A stretch of 64,000 nucleotides of DNA from Candidatus Allofournierella pullicola (GCA_019114225.1 DXFW01000020.1:62001-126000), one strand, 5' to 3'. Counted from the stretch's first letter, positions 40,736 to 50,129 are shown. Numbers and translations: made by a program. Notes: generated by a model from the sequence alone, not told the origin.

Positions 40736-41872
40736 TTATCTGCGGTTGTTCAAAAGGCCCATGATCTGGTTGAAGTAGTCCTCGTCGTCGTCCTCGCTCT
40801 TGGTCTCGGCGGCGGGAGCGGTGGAAGCGGCAGCGCCGGTGTCGCCGCTGAACACCGGCTGGGGCACGGTGTGCACCGGGGCGGCCTCGCTGCGGGGCGC
40901 AGCCTGGGCCGAAGGCGCGTTCTCAAAGCCGGTGGCCACCACGGTGACCCGCAGCTCGTCCGACAGGTTCTCGTCGAAGGTGGTGCCCCAGATGATGTTC
41001 GCGTCGGGGTGAGCGGACTGGGTGATGAGGCTGGACGCCTGCTCCACCTCTTCCAGGCCGATGTCCGGCGAGGAGGTGATGTTGATGATGACGCCCCGCG
41101 CGCCGGCGATGGAGGTCTCCAGCAGGGGGCTGGAAACGGCGGCCTTGGCGGCGTTCTCCGCCTTGCCCGCGCCCTTGGCGCTGCCCACGCCCATGTGGGC
41201 GTAGCCGGCGTCCTTCATAATGCTGCGCACGTCGGCAAAGTCCAGGTTGATGAAGGCGGGGATGTTGATCAGGCTGGAAATGCTCTCCACGCCCTGACGC
41301 AGCACGTTGTCGGCGGCTTCGAAGGCGTTCATCAGGGTGATCTTCTCCTGGCTGATGAGCTTCAGGCGCTCGTTGGGGATGACGATGAGGCTGTCCACAT
41401 GCATCAGCAGCGCGGCAATGCCCTGCTCGGCCAGGCTCATCTTGCGGCGGCCCTCAAAGGCGAAGGGCTTGGTGACGATGCCCACGGTGAGAATGCCCAG
41501 GTCGTGGGCAACCTCGGCCACAACGGGGGCCGCGCCGGTGCCGGTGCCGCCGCCCATGCCGGCGGTGATGAACGCCATCTGCGCGCCCTTCAGCGCGTTG
41601 GCGATCTCGTCCTTGCTTTCTTCGGCGGCGCGCTGGCCCACCTCGGGGTCGGCGCCCGCGCCGCGGCCCTTGGTGAGCTTGGTGCCGATCTGCACCTTCT
41701 GGGTGGCCTTGCTGTTCAGCAGAGCCTGCTGGTCGGTGTTCATGGCGATGAACTCCACGCCCTGCAGCCCGGCGGCCACCATGCGGTTCACGGCGTTTCC
41801 GCCGCCGCCGCCCACGCCGATCACCTTGATGTTCGTAATATTCATCATCTCTTCATCGAGAATGAAAGCCAT
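40736..41872 (-). CDS. ftsZ: cell division GTPase FtsZ
   Basis: A 378-residue FtsZ. The tubulin-like nucleotide motifs are all present: GGGGGNAVN near residue 20, the [10 protein letters not shown] signature loop near 106 and the T7 loop [11 protein letters not shown] near 205. The C-terminus ends in the short conserved [14 protein letters not shown] segment that binds FtsA/ZipA/SepF partners. Polymerises into the Z-ring. It has its own promoter at 41955. FtsA, its usual upstream neighbour, is absent here. Confidence 0.97.
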   Translation of the reverse strand: MAFILDEEMMNITNIKVIGVGGGGGNAVNRMVAAGLQGVEFIAMNTDQQALLNSKATQKVQIGTKLTKGRGAGADPEVGQRAAEESKDEIANALKGAQMAFITAGMGGGTGTGAAPVVAEVAHDLGILTVGIVTKPFAFEGRRKMSLAEQGIAALLMHVDSLIVIPNERLKLISQEKITLMNAFEAADNVLRQGVESISSLINIPAFINLDFADVRSIMKDAGYAHMGVGSAKGAGKAENAAKAAVSSPLLETSIAGARGVIINITSSPDIGLEEVEQASSLITQSAHPDANIIWGTTFDENLSDELRVTVVATGFENAPSAQAAPRSEAAPVHTVPQPVFSGDTGAAASTAPAAETKSEDDDEDYFNQIMGLLNNRR

Positions 41873-41954
41873 CTTGCAACTTCCCCCTAAGCGTTTTTAT
41901 GCCACATCCAGCTGCGGGGCAGACTGTGCCACCGTAGAATGTAAAACTAATAAT

Positions 41955-41983
41955 AGCATAGCAGACAGGCGGCAGAAATTCAA
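41955..41983 (-). promoter_or_regulatory. sigma-A promoter of ftsZ
   Basis: TTGAAT (41978-41983), 17-base spacer, TATGCT (41955-41960) on the minus strand. The remainder of the 231-base gap 41873-42103 holds only the terminator at 42064. Confidence 0.7.
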
Positions 41984-42063
41984 GTGGGAGGGGCTGGTGA
42001 ATTTGCGGTTTTTTGCCCGCAGTTTGCCGTTTTCCGCCTTGGCGCGCCCGGTGAAAACACGGC

Positions 42064-42103
42064 GGGGCGGAACAGGCCCGCACCGCCCGTTCCGCCCCGT
42101 TTT
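42064..42103. terminator. terminator between murA and ftsZ
   Basis: GGGGCGGAAC and GTTCCGCCCC form a ten-pair stem around a 16-base GC-rich loop, with a T6 tract on the plus side (42098-42103) and a weaker T4 on the other. Confidence 0.65.
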
Positions 42104-43369
42104 TTACTGCCGCTGGCAGACCGCTTCCGCCCCCAGCGAGCGCAGGGTGCCCGCCAGGTCGCCGTATCCCCGGCGGATGTGCTCGAGGCCGAAAAGTCGG
42201 CTCTCCCCCTCGGCGGAAAGGGCGGCCACCGCCAGCGCCGCCCCGCCCCGCAGGTCCCGGGCGGTGAGGTCCGCGCCCGACAGGCGCTTCACCCCTTTGA
42301 TCTCCAGCGCGCGGCCGCAGCGCACCGCCTTGCCCCCCAGGGCGGAAAAGCCCTCGGCGCAGGCAAAGCGGTTTTCGAACACCGTGTCCTCCACCGCGCT
42401 GCGCCCGGCTGCCGTGAGCAGCGCCGCCGCCACCATGGGAGCCGCGTCGGTGGAAAAGGCGGGGTACACCCCGGTGTAGACCCGGCCCACCCCCTTGAGC
42501 GGCCCTTCGCGGCTCACCGTCACCGTGCCTCCGCCGTGCTCGGCGGTGCAGCCCGCCCGGCACAATATCTCCATGGTGGGGGCCAGCGGCTCCCAGGGGC
42601 AGCTCAGCAGCTTCACCCTGCCTCCCGCGCCGGCCACGGCGGCCGCCAGCGTGGCGGCCACAATGCGGTCCGGGATAGGGGTGTGGACTGCGCCGTGCAG
42701 CGCCTCCACGCCCCGGATGTGCACCAGCGGCGTGCCCGCGCCCTGAATGTCCGCTCCGCAGGCGGAAAGAAAGGCCGCCAGGTCCGCGATCTCCGGCTCC
42801 GACGCCGCCCCCCGCAGCACCGTCTCCCCTTTTGCCAGCACCGCCGCCATCAGCAGTGTTTCGGTGGCTCCCACGCTGGGCAGGCGCAGGCTGTAGTCCG
42901 CGCCGGAAAGGCCCTGGGGCGCGGTGACGGTGAGGGTCTCGCCCTGCCACTGCACCCGCGCGCCCATCTTCACCAGGCCGTCCAGATGGATGTCGATGGG
43001 CCGGGGCCCCAGCTTGCAGCCGCCAGGCATGGGCATGCTCACCCGCCCGCACCGGTGCAGCGCCGGCGCAAGGTAAAACACCGAACTGCGCATGGCGCGC
43101 ACCGGGCCTTCCGGCAGCTCACCGCCGCCCCCCGCGCCCGCCGCGTCCACCACCAGGCCCCGCCCCCGCCACTGGCAGCGGCAGCCCAGCGCCGTGAGGA
43201 TGGCCGTGCTCTGCTCCACGTCCGACAGGCGCGGCACCTGCGCGAGGGTGCTTTCCCCCTTGCACAGCAGCGAGGCCGCCAGCAGCGGCAGCACACTGTT
43301 TTTGGCCGCGGGCAGCCGCACCGTTCCCGAAAGCCTCCGCCCGCCCCGAATCAACATGTATTCCGTCAA
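42104..43369 (-). CDS. murA: UDP-N-acetylglucosamine 1-carboxyvinyltransferase MurA
   Basis: A 421-residue EPSP-synthase-fold enzyme that adds enolpyruvate to UDP-GlcNAc, the first committed step of peptidoglycan synthesis. The catalytic loop PGGCKLGPRPIDIHL has the nucleophilic Cys at residue 118, the fosfomycin target. Other signatures: KNSVLPLLAASL near 23 and NPGS-like glycine motifs near the C-terminus. It follows the FtsW-like gene, and a terminator separates it from the FtsZ promoter region. Confidence 0.95.
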   Translation of the reverse strand: MTEYMLIRGGRRLSGTVRLPAAKNSVLPLLAASLLCKGESTLAQVPRLSDVEQSTAILTALGCRCQWRGRGLVVDAAGAGGGGELPEGPVRAMRSSVFYLAPALHRCGRVSMPMPGGCKLGPRPIDIHLDGLVKMGARVQWQGETLTVTAPQGLSGADYSLRLPSVGATETLLMAAVLAKGETVLRGAASEPEIADLAAFLSACGADIQGAGTPLVHIRGVEALHGAVHTPIPDRIVAATLAAAVAGAGGRVKLLSCPWEPLAPTMEILCRAGCTAEHGGGTVTVSREGPLKGVGRVYTGVYPAFSTDAAPMVAAALLTAAGRSAVEDTVFENRFACAEGFSALGGKAVRCGRALEIKGVKRLSGADLTARDLRGGAALAVAALSAEGESRLFGLEHIRRGYGDLAGTLRSLGAEAVCQRQ

Positions 43370-43439
43370 TCTTCTTCGCCCCCCTCAAGCCGTTCCATTG
43401 TGCCATGGCCCACTGTATGTTCCGGGGGCGGTTTTGGTG

Positions 43440-43493
43440 AAAAAAGCCCGCCGGGGCAGCGGAAAATCCTTCCGCTGAGCCCCGGCGGGCTTT
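43440..43493 (-). terminator. terminator between the FtsW-like gene and murA
   Basis: AAAAGCCCGCCGGGG and CCCCGGCGGGCTTTT pair around an inner GCGGAA/TTCCGC hairpin (43445-43493), with a T6 tract on the minus strand. Transcription of murA past it therefore needs readthrough or a promoter in 43370-43439. Confidence 0.8.
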
Positions 43494-43495
43494 TG

Positions 43496-44734
43496 CTAAT
43501 ATTTCTGCTGGCCCGCCTGCCGGCTGACCGACAGCACAATGCCCATCTCCCCCAGCAACATCATCAGGCTGGTGCCGCCGGAGGAAAAGAAGGGCAGGCT
43601 GATCCCGGTGTTGGGGATGGTGTTGGTGACCACCGCCATGTTGAGCACCGCCTGCATGACCACCTGCACCGTGAAGCCCACGGTGAGCAGGGCGCCGAAT
43701 TTGTCCGGCGCGTTCACCGCGATGGTAATGCCCCGCAAAAGCAGCAGCACGAACAGCAATATCACAAGGCAGGCCCCGATGAACCCCAGCTCCTCGCAGA
43801 CGATGGAGAAGATGAAGTCGTTCTGAGGCTCGGGCACATAGAGGTATTTCTGGCGGCTGTTGCCAAGGCCCAGCCCGGTGGCGCCGCCGGAGCCGATGGC
43901 GTAGAGACTCTGGATGGTCTGATGGCCGTCGCCCAGCGGGTCGGCAAAGGGGTCCAGCCAGCTGTTGAGCCGGTCGGCGGCGTAGGGCACAAGGTCGGGC
44001 AGAAAGACCAGCGCCGCCGCCACCGCCGCGATGCCGCCCCCCGCCGCCATGGCGAACCACCGCAGCCCCGTGCCCCCCACGAACATGAGCACCGCACCAA
44101 TGCCGAAGAGCAGCAGCGTGCCGGACAGGTGCGGCTCCAGAAGCATGAGCACCGCCAGCACCCCCAGGATGGCGGCGAAGGGCAGCACCCCCACCGAGAA
44201 CCGCTTCATGCGGGTGTGGTTGAGGGAGATGATGTGGCTGAACACCAGGATGACGGCAAACTTGGCGATCTCGCTGGGCTGCAGCGTGCCCACCGGCAGC
44301 ACGATCCACCGCTTGCAGCCGTTGTATTCCGGCATGAAAAGCACCACCACCAGCAGCACCAGCGACACCCCCAGCACCGGCCAGGCCAGTTTGTGGTAGA
44401 TGTGGTAGTCCACCCGGCTGGCGACGTACATGGCCGCGAGGCCCACCGCCGCGAAGAGCAGCTGGGGCCGGATGTAGGCGTAGGGGGTGCCCCGGCGATA
44501 CATGGCCACCGCGTAACTGGCGCTGAAGAGCATGACCAGCCCGAAAGCCACCAGCGCCAGCACCAGAATGAGGAAGGGCAGGTCCAGGGAAGGCTGGCCC
44601 GCGCCCAGCAGCTTTGCCAGCCAGGGCGGCAGGGGCTTTTTCTCCCGCTTGGGCCGGGCGCGGCGGGTGGCCGTCCCGGCAGGCGCGGCTGCCTTTGGGG
44701 CCGGCGAGCGGGAAGGATGGTTTGGAGCGAACAG
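43496..44734 (-). CDS. SEDS glycosyltransferase, FtsW/SpoVE-type (apparent CTG start)
   Basis: A polytopic SEDS protein that polymerises glycan strands with a partner class B PBP. Motifs visible: LFSASYA near the first helix, GTLQPSEIAKFA, the catalytic Asp region near SWLDPFADPLGDGHQ, and NTIPNTGISLPFFSSGGTS at the C-terminus, with ten transmembrane helices. The frame has no ATG or GTG before the first helix. An AAGGAGG sits eight bases before a CTG at 44734, giving a 412-residue protein with a basic, proline-rich head (PKREKKPLPPW) like the paralogue at 61298. A start at the ATG 44563 would delete part of helix 1. The immediately upstream gene is its probable PBP partner. Confidence 0.85.
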   Translation of the reverse strand: MFAPNHPSRSPAPKAAAPAGTATRRARPKREKKPLPPWLAKLLGAGQPSLDLPFLILVLALVAFGLVMLFSASYAVAMYRRGTPYAYIRPQLLFAAVGLAAMYVASRVDYHIYHKLAWPVLGVSLVLLVVVLFMPEYNGCKRWIVLPVGTLQPSEIAKFAVILVFSHIISLNHTRMKRFSVGVLPFAAILGVLAVLMLLEPHLSGTLLLFGIGAVLMFVGGTGLRWFAMAAGGGIAAVAAALVFLPDLVPYAADRLNSWLDPFADPLGDGHQTIQSLYAIGSGGATGLGLGNSRQKYLYVPEPQNDFIFSIVCEELGFIGACLVILLFVLLLLRGITIAVNAPDKFGALLTVGFTVQVVMQAVLNMAVVTNTIPNTGISLPFFSSGGTSLMMLLGEMGIVLSVSRQAGQQKY

Positions 44735-44791
44735 GCTGACCGCCTCCTTGCGTGAGCATTGCCCTAACAGTGTGCGCAGGCTTTGCCCGGT

Positions 44792-47035
44792 TTAGTCCAT
44801 CTTCACGTCCTCGTCGGCGGGCACGGTGTAGTCATAGAAAGTTACGGTGACGAGGCTGCCCTGGGGCAGCTGTTCCCCCGCCGGGCTGCTCTGGCGCACC
44901 GCCACCGCCCCCTCCATCTCCGCGGCCCCCGCCGCCTTGATGTTCAGCCCGGCGGCGTGCAGGGTCTCGGTGGCCTCCGCCAGCGTCTGGCCCGCCGCGC
45001 TGGGCACGGTGGTGACCTGGCGGGCAGCGTTTTCCTCCGTGTAGAGCAGGACGGTGGAGCCCCGGGGCAGGGTCTCGCCTGCCGCGGGGTATTGCGACAG
45101 CACCGTTTCCCCGCCGCCCACCACACGGGCGGCAAAGCCCGCCTCCTGCAGCTTTGCCGCGGCGGCCTCTGCCGGAAGCGTGCCCACATCGGGCAGCTGG
45201 TTTTCCAGCCGCTGCTGTTCCTCGGGGGTGTACTGGGGCTGCACGCCGTAGTAGCGCAGGGTCTCCTCAATGACCTGCGCCGCCACCGGGGCCGCCAGCG
45301 CGCCGCCGCCGCTCGCGAAGGTATGGGGTTCGTCCAGGGCGATGAGCACCGCGATTTTGGGGTCGTCCGCCGGGGCAATGCCCACAAAGCTGGCAATGCG
45401 GGCCTCCTCGTCCTCCGAGTCCAGCTTCTGGCTGGTGCCGGTCTTGCCGCCCACCCGGTAGCCCGCCACATAGGCGTTTTTGCCGCTGCCCTCGCTCACC
45501 ACGCCCTCCATCATCCGGCACATTAAGGCGCTGGTCTCGGGGCGGATGACCTGCCGGCGCACCGTGGGCTCGGTGGTGCTGACCACGTTGCCGGAAGCGT
45601 CGGTGATCTTTTCCACCACATAGGGCTGCATGAGGTTCCCCCCGTTCACCACCGCGCAGACGGCGGTGATCATCTGGATGGGCGTGATCTTGCTGGACTG
45701 ACCGAAGGCGCAGCTGGCCAGTTCCACCGGGCCCATGCGGTCGGCGGTGTAGAATTCCGACTTTTTCGGTTCCGCGGGCAGGTCAATGCCGGTGGCTCCC
45801 TGCAGGCCGAAGGCCTCGAAATAGTCGCAGAAGTCCTGCACGCCCAGCCGCTGGCCAATCTGGATAAAACTCTGGTTGCAGCTGTTGGCCAGCGCCTGGG
45901 CCACCGTCTGCGTGCCGTGGCTCTTGTGGTTGGCGCAGTGGAAGGGAATGCCCGCCACCTTGTAGGCCTTGCCGCAGACAAAAGTGCTGGATGGGCTCAC
46001 CGCCCCGGTGTCCAGCGCGGCGGCGCAGGTGATGAGCTTGAACACCGAGCCCGGCTCGTAGAGGTCGCTCACCGCCTTGTTGCGCCACTGGGTCTGCTGG
46101 GCCAGCTGCAAGGCGGCGCTGCGTTCGGTGCCCGAAAGGCTATCCACCAGGGCGCGGGCCTCCTCGTCCGCCAGCACCCGGGGCTCGTTGGGGTCGTAGT
46201 CCGGCTTTGTGGAGATGGCCAGCACACGGCCGGTGTCCACCTCCATCACAATGCCCACCGCCCGCTGGCCCACGTTGTAGGCGTCCACCGCGTAGCTGAG
46301 GTAATTTTCCAGATAGTGCTGCACGTTCACGTCGATGGTGAGCTGGAGGGTGTTGCCCTGCACCGGGGGGATGTAGGTGTCGTAGCCGGTGGGCATGTCG
46401 TAGCCCCAGGCGTTCTTTGCGCTGAGCACCCGGCCGCTGGTGCCGGTGAGCTGCTCGTCGTACTCCAGTTCCAGGCCCGCCATGCCCGCGTTGTCCACGT
46501 TGGTGAAGCCCAGCAGACTGGCGGCAAAGTCCCCCTCGGGGTACCAGCGCTTGGTGTCCTCCAAAAGCAGAATGCCCTCCCAGCCGTTTTCGGCACAAAG
46601 CTTTCGCACCGCGTCGGCAGTCTCCCGATCCGCCCGGCGCAGCAGCAGCGCGTCGTTGCTGGACCGCTGAGACAGTATCGCATAGAGTTCTTCATACTCC
46701 ATGCCCACCAGCGGCGCCAGCGCACGGCTGGCGGGTTTCACGTCCTCGTCCGCCATCTCCCGGGGGGCAGCGCGGATGGTCCAGCAGGTGGCGTTCACCG
46801 CCAGCGGCACGCCGTTTGTATCCATGATGTCGCCCCGGGGCGCGGGCACCACGGTGTCCCGCAATTGCTGGCCGCTGGCCCGCCCGGCGTAAAAATCGTG
46901 GTCGGTGATCTGGATGTACCACAGCCGGGCCGTCAGCCCGCCGAAGCACACCAGCGCGAAAAAGCCCGCCACCAGCCGTGTGCGCAGCTTCATGCCCCGG
47001 TCCTGCGCGGCCTTGAGCATTGGTTCCAGCGCCAT
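44792..47035 (-). CDS. class B penicillin-binding protein (FtsI/SpoVD-like) with PASTA repeats
   Basis: A 747-residue transpeptidase. One N-terminal membrane helix (residues 21-39) is followed by the PBP dimer domain; the catalytic motifs are YEPGSVFK (S330), SCN (385-387) and KTGT (531-534). Two PASTA domains occupy about residues 615-740 (TVLLYTEENAARQVTTVPSAAG etc.). Crosslinks peptidoglycan at the septum or in spore formation, together with the SEDS protein 57 bases downstream. The SD lies in the arm of a strong hairpin just before the ATG (47041-47083). Confidence 0.93.
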   Translation of the reverse strand: MALEPMLKAAQDRGMKLRTRLVAGFFALVCFGGLTARLWYIQITDHDFYAGRASGQQLRDTVVPAPRGDIMDTNGVPLAVNATCWTIRAAPREMADEDVKPASRALAPLVGMEYEELYAILSQRSSNDALLLRRADRETADAVRKLCAENGWEGILLLEDTKRWYPEGDFAASLLGFTNVDNAGMAGLELEYDEQLTGTSGRVLSAKNAWGYDMPTGYDTYIPPVQGNTLQLTIDVNVQHYLENYLSYAVDAYNVGQRAVGIVMEVDTGRVLAISTKPDYDPNEPRVLADEEARALVDSLSGTERSAALQLAQQTQWRNKAVSDLYEPGSVFKLITCAAALDTGAVSPSSTFVCGKAYKVAGIPFHCANHKSHGTQTVAQALANSCNQSFIQIGQRLGVQDFCDYFEAFGLQGATGIDLPAEPKKSEFYTADRMGPVELASCAFGQSSKITPIQMITAVCAVVNGGNLMQPYVVEKITDASGNVVSTTEPTVRRQVIRPETSALMCRMMEGVVSEGSGKNAYVAGYRVGGKTGTSQKLDSEDEEARIASFVGIAPADDPKIAVLIALDEPHTFASGGGALAAPVAAQVIEETLRYYGVQPQYTPEEQQRLENQLPDVGTLPAEAAAAKLQEAGFAARVVGGGETVLSQYPAAGETLPRGSTVLLYTEENAARQVTTVPSAAGQTLAEATETLHAAGLNIKAAGAAEMEGAVAVRQSSPAGEQLPQGSLVTVTFYDYTVPADEDVKMD

Positions 47036-47083
47036 AGAAAAAGCCCCCTCTCCCCTGCCATTCTATGCGGGGAGCGGGGGCTT
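47036..47083 (-). promoter_or_regulatory. terminator-like hairpin abutting the PBP start codon
   Basis: AAGCCCCCTCTCCCC (47041-47055) and GGGGAGCGGGGGCTT (47069-47083) form a 15-bp stem with one mismatch. On the minus strand the hairpin is followed by CTTTTTCT and then the ATG at 47035, and the SD (AGAGGGGG) lies in its 3' arm. It can act as an attenuator or as an SD-hiding element for the PBP gene. Confidence 0.65.
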
Positions 47084-47185
47084 GTATGAGTTTGGGCTTT
47101 TTCTTCCCGGAGAGATACAGTATAATCATCAAAAATTGACCTGCCCGCCCCGCCGGACGTATACAGGGTGAAAGGAGATGGTGGC

Positions 47186-47686
47186 ATGCTTTCAAGGCCA
47201 GGCGTTCCCCCACAGGCGGCGCAAGCCGCGGTGGAGGCTCACGGCGACCGGCTGTTCCGCCTCTGCTTTGTGCTGCTGGGCAGCGCAGCCGACGCAGAGG
47301 ACGCGGTGCAGGAGACTCTGCTGAAGTATCTGCAAAAGGCCCCCGCATTTGCCAGTGCGGAACATGAAAAGGCGTGGCTTTTGCGGGTGGCGGCCAACCA
47401 CTGCCGGGATGTGCACCGGCGGCGGCTGCGTCACCCGCAGACGTCCCTCGAAGAGCTGGACCTCCCTGCACCGGATCCGGAAAGCCGTGAACTTCTGGAC
47501 GCACTGGTGGCTCTGCCGGAAAAATTCCGGGCGGTGCTGGTGCTGCATTATGTGGAGGGCTACCGGGTGGAGGAAGTGGCAAAAATCATCGGCAGAACGC
47601 CGTCGGCAGTGAAGATGAGGCTTCAAAAAGGGCGGCGGCTGCTGGCACAGCAGTACGGAAAGGAGGCTGCGGGGCATGGAATTTGA
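47186..47686 (+). CDS. ECF RNA polymerase sigma factor
   Basis: A 166-residue ECF sigma factor with region 2 (DRLFRLCFVLLGSAADAEDAVQETLLKYL near residues 22-50, AWLLRVAANHCRDVHRR near 64) and region 4 (LPEKFRAVLVLHYVEGYRVEEVAKIIGRTPSAVKMRL). The ATG at 47186 has AAAGGAG eight bases upstream and is preferred to the GTG at 47168. It is divergent from the PBP gene and overlaps the next gene, its likely regulator. Confidence 0.9.
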   Translation: MLSRPGVPPQAAQAAVEAHGDRLFRLCFVLLGSAADAEDAVQETLLKYLQKAPAFASAEHEKAWLLRVAANHCRDVHRRRLRHPQTSLEELDLPAPDPESRELLDALVALPEKFRAVLVLHYVEGYRVEEVAKIIGRTPSAVKMRLQKGRRLLAQQYGKEAAGHGI

Positions 47687-48722
47687 ACGTCTGAGACCCG
47701 CATTGGAACAGATCCGCATGCCGGACGACGCAAAGCGCCGTGTGGCCGCCGCTCTGGCGGAAAAAGCCGAAGCGCCCCGGCGCAGCGGCTTGCGGCGCGG
47801 GCCCGTGCTGGCGCTGGCCGTCCTTGTGCTGTTGCTGGCGCTGGCAATGCCTGTTTTTGCTTCGGTGGAGCCCATTTACCGGCTGATGTATCTGGTGAGC
47901 CCCGCCGTGGCCCAGTTCTTCCGCCCTGTGCAGCAAAGCTGTGAGGACCAGGGGATCCGCATGGAAGTGGTGTCCGTTTACATCCGCGACGGCACCGCCC
48001 AGATCTATCTGACGGTGCAGGATGTCACCGGCGGGCACACCGACGGGCCGGTGGACCTGAACGACAGCTACGCCATCCGCAGCCCCTTCGACTGCGCCGC
48101 TGCCTGCAGCCGGGTGGGTTACGACGAGGCCAGCCGCACCTCCACGTTTCTGGTCACTCTTTCCGGGATGAAAGGGACCGCCCTTACCGGCAACAAAATC
48201 ACCTTTTCGGTGGGCCAGCTGGTCAGCGGCAGGCATGTTTATGAGGGGATCTCCATTCCCCTTGACCTCTCCTGTCTGGAAGAAGCCGCCGGGACCCAGA
48301 CCGTGCGGTCCATCGGCGGCGGCGGGCCGGGCTATCAAAGGGACCCCGACAGCCCGGGGATGTTTTTTGAGGCCCTTGTGCCCGGTGCGGCGGACCCGGA
48401 CTTTCCCGTGGAGGGGATCGACCTCACCGGGGCGGCCCTGGTGGAGGGGCAGCTGCACCTGCAGACCGCGGTGAGGGACCACGCGGACAACGACAACCAC
48501 GGTTATTTTTACCTTCTGGACAATGCCGGCCAGCGGGTGGACAGCTACTATTCGGCCTCCTTCGTCCTCCGGGGCGACGAGGGGACCGACTACACGGAAG
48601 AAGTCTTTTGCGAGCCCGCCGGAGGATTTTCCCAATACGGACTGTACGGAGATTTCTGGATCGCGGGCCGTCACGTGGAGGGCGACTGGCAGGTGACTTT
48701 TCCGCTAGAACCAACGGATTGA
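47676..48722 (+). CDS. membrane-anchored anti-sigma/DUF4179-like protein
   Basis: A 348-residue protein with a cytosolic N-terminus of about 45 residues, a transmembrane helix near 46-63 (VLALAVLVLLLALAMPVFA) and a 285-residue outer domain of beta-type segments. It overlaps the sigma-factor gene by 11 bases in a different frame. The layout fits the sigma-linked sensor proteins annotated as DUF4179 in Firmicutes; no zinc-binding motif is seen. The signal sensed is unknown. A terminator follows at 48736. Confidence 0.7.
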   Translation: MEFERLRPALEQIRMPDDAKRRVAAALAEKAEAPRRSGLRRGPVLALAVLVLLLALAMPVFASVEPIYRLMYLVSPAVAQFFRPVQQSCEDQGIRMEVVSVYIRDGTAQIYLTVQDVTGGHTDGPVDLNDSYAIRSPFDCAAACSRVGYDEASRTSTFLVTLSGMKGTALTGNKITFSVGQLVSGRHVYEGISIPLDLSCLEEAAGTQTVRSIGGGGPGYQRDPDSPGMFFEALVPGAADPDFPVEGIDLTGAALVEGQLHLQTAVRDHADNDNHGYFYLLDNAGQRVDSYYSASFVLRGDEGTDYTEEVFCEPAGGFSQYGLYGDFWIAGRHVEGDWQVTFPLEPTD

Positions 48723-48735
48723 CCGCTGAAAAAAG

Positions 48736-48780
48736 CGCCCGTTCCTTGCCGTTTGGCAGGGAGCGGGCGTGTTTTTTTAT
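48736..48780. terminator. bidirectional rho-independent terminator
   Basis: CGCCCGTTCCTTGCC (48736-48750) pairs with GGCAGGGAGCGGGCG (48755-48769) with two mismatches, then T7 on the plus strand and an A-run on the other. It separates convergent genes at 48722 and 48777. Confidence 0.85.
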
Positions 48781-50129
48781 AATCCGTAACGGGCCGCCAG
48801 CTTGTGATAGCGGCAGTTGCTGGCGATACAGCGGACGAGCGCCAGCGGCGGGGCAAACCAACTGAAGAAGAGAGCGAACGAGCCGCTCAACGAGTGGGAA
48901 GCCTCGGGAAAGACAAGCACCGACAGGGGCACCCACACAAGGATCAGCACCCCGCAGACAGCAGTGAGGGCAAAGCGCGCCCGTTTGGACAAACGGAAGT
49001 ACCATTTGCGCCCGGGCAGGGCGGCGGCCACATAACAGGACAGAAGGCCGGCCGCGCTGGCGGGGCCCACACCGAAGAAAAAGAGGGCCAGGAAGAAAAG
49101 CTGGAACCCCCGCAGCACCAAAACCCGCGTGGCGGGCAGCCAGCCCCGGGCCTGCATGCGCTGCACCAGCAGCGTTGCCACCACGCCCGCCGCGCCGCCC
49201 AAGAGGCTCAGCGGCAGGCGCAGAACGATGTGCAGCCCGTCCAGGACAGCCAACAGCACGATCACGGCGATCGCGCCGACGCAGAGCGCGGCAATGTTGC
49301 CCGGGCGGGCGGCCTCCCTGGCGTTCTGCTCCTGGGCTTTCTGCCAATGGGCCTGCCAGAGGGGGCGCAGCAGCCGGAAGAGTTCTTCGTGGGCCACGTC
49401 CGGGGCCTTGTCCGATTTGGGCAGGCCATAGGCGTAGGCCAGGTCCACCGCCAGTTTTTCCAGGCAGGCGGGGTCGTTTTTCAGCAGGAGGACCAGCGTC
49501 TCCAGAAATTCCGGGGCGTGCTGGAGCTCGCGGAACTCCTCGCTCTCCAACAGGTCCTTGGCCTGCCAGCGGTCCGCGTCGGGGCCGCAGGCCGCCCGCA
49601 GCTGGTCTGCCAATGCCTGGGAGCGCTGCCGCCGCTGGCGGCTGACCTGCTGGGGCAGATGGTCAAAATCGAACTGGGGCTGCGGCTCGGGCGGCGTTTG
49701 CGCCGCCGCGGGAGGCTGGTCTTCTTCGTCGCCCGGCTCGCGGGGCCGCGCGGGGGCGCGGCGGGGGCCGGTGTCGGCGGCGGAAAAATCAAAGGTGGTC
49801 GGCTCCCCTGCCTGGCGGGCGGCAGAGCCGTTCTTTTTCATCCAGGCAAGATAGGCCGCCTGCTCGGCGGCAAGGCAGCTTTCCCGGGTGCCGGAGACCG
49901 CCGGGGCCGCGGGCGCGGCGGCAGGGCGTTTTTCCGGTTTGGGGGCCGCAGGCGCGGACCGGCGGGAGCGCCGGGCATACTGGGTCGCCTCCTGAAAAGC
50001 GGTGTGCAGCTTGTCAAAGCCTTCCGGGTCTTCCTCCGGGTGGCAGGTGCGGGTCTTTTCGGCATAGGCGTGCCGGATGGCCGCCAGGTCGGTGGTGGGC
50101 GAAATGCCCAGTATCTCCCAGAAATTCAT
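48777..50129 (-). CDS. membrane-bound J-domain protein
   Basis: A 450-residue protein. The first 55 residues are a J domain (NFWEILGISPTTDLAAIRHAYAEKTRTCHPEEDPEGF) whose catalytic HPD tripeptide reads HPE. A Pro/Ala-rich disordered linker (about 60-165) leads to a helical part, then four or more transmembrane segments (from about residue 300: AALCVGAIAVIVLLAVLD, LLGGAAGVVATLL, LFFLALFFFGVGP, LTAVCGVLILVWVPLSVLVF). It overlaps the Hsp70 gene by four bases and is presumably the dedicated co-chaperone, recruiting it to the membrane. Confidence 0.8.
   Translation of the reverse strand: MNFWEILGISPTTDLAAIRHAYAEKTRTCHPEEDPEGFDKLHTAFQEATQYARRSRRSAPAAPKPEKRPAAAPAAPAVSGTRESCLAAEQAAYLAWMKKNGSAARQAGEPTTFDFSAADTGPRRAPARPREPGDEEDQPPAAAQTPPEPQPQFDFDHLPQQVSRQRRQRSQALADQLRAACGPDADRWQAKDLLESEEFRELQHAPEFLETLVLLLKNDPACLEKLAVDLAYAYGLPKSDKAPDVAHEELFRLLRPLWQAHWQKAQEQNAREAARPGNIAALCVGAIAVIVLLAVLDGLHIVLRLPLSLLGGAAGVVATLLVQRMQARGWLPATRVLVLRGFQLFFLALFFFGVGPASAAGLLSCYVAAALPGRKWYFRLSKRARFALTAVCGVLILVWVPLSVLVFPEASHSLSGSFALFFSWFAPPLALVRCIASNCRYHKLAARYGL

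Noticed and set aside
41984-44755. A 923-codon open frame on the plus strand opposite murA and the FtsW-like gene
   Set aside because: It is the antisense of recognisable MurA and SEDS genes; its His/Arg/Pro-rich composition is typical of reverse-frame reading of high-GC genes and it has no ribosome site.
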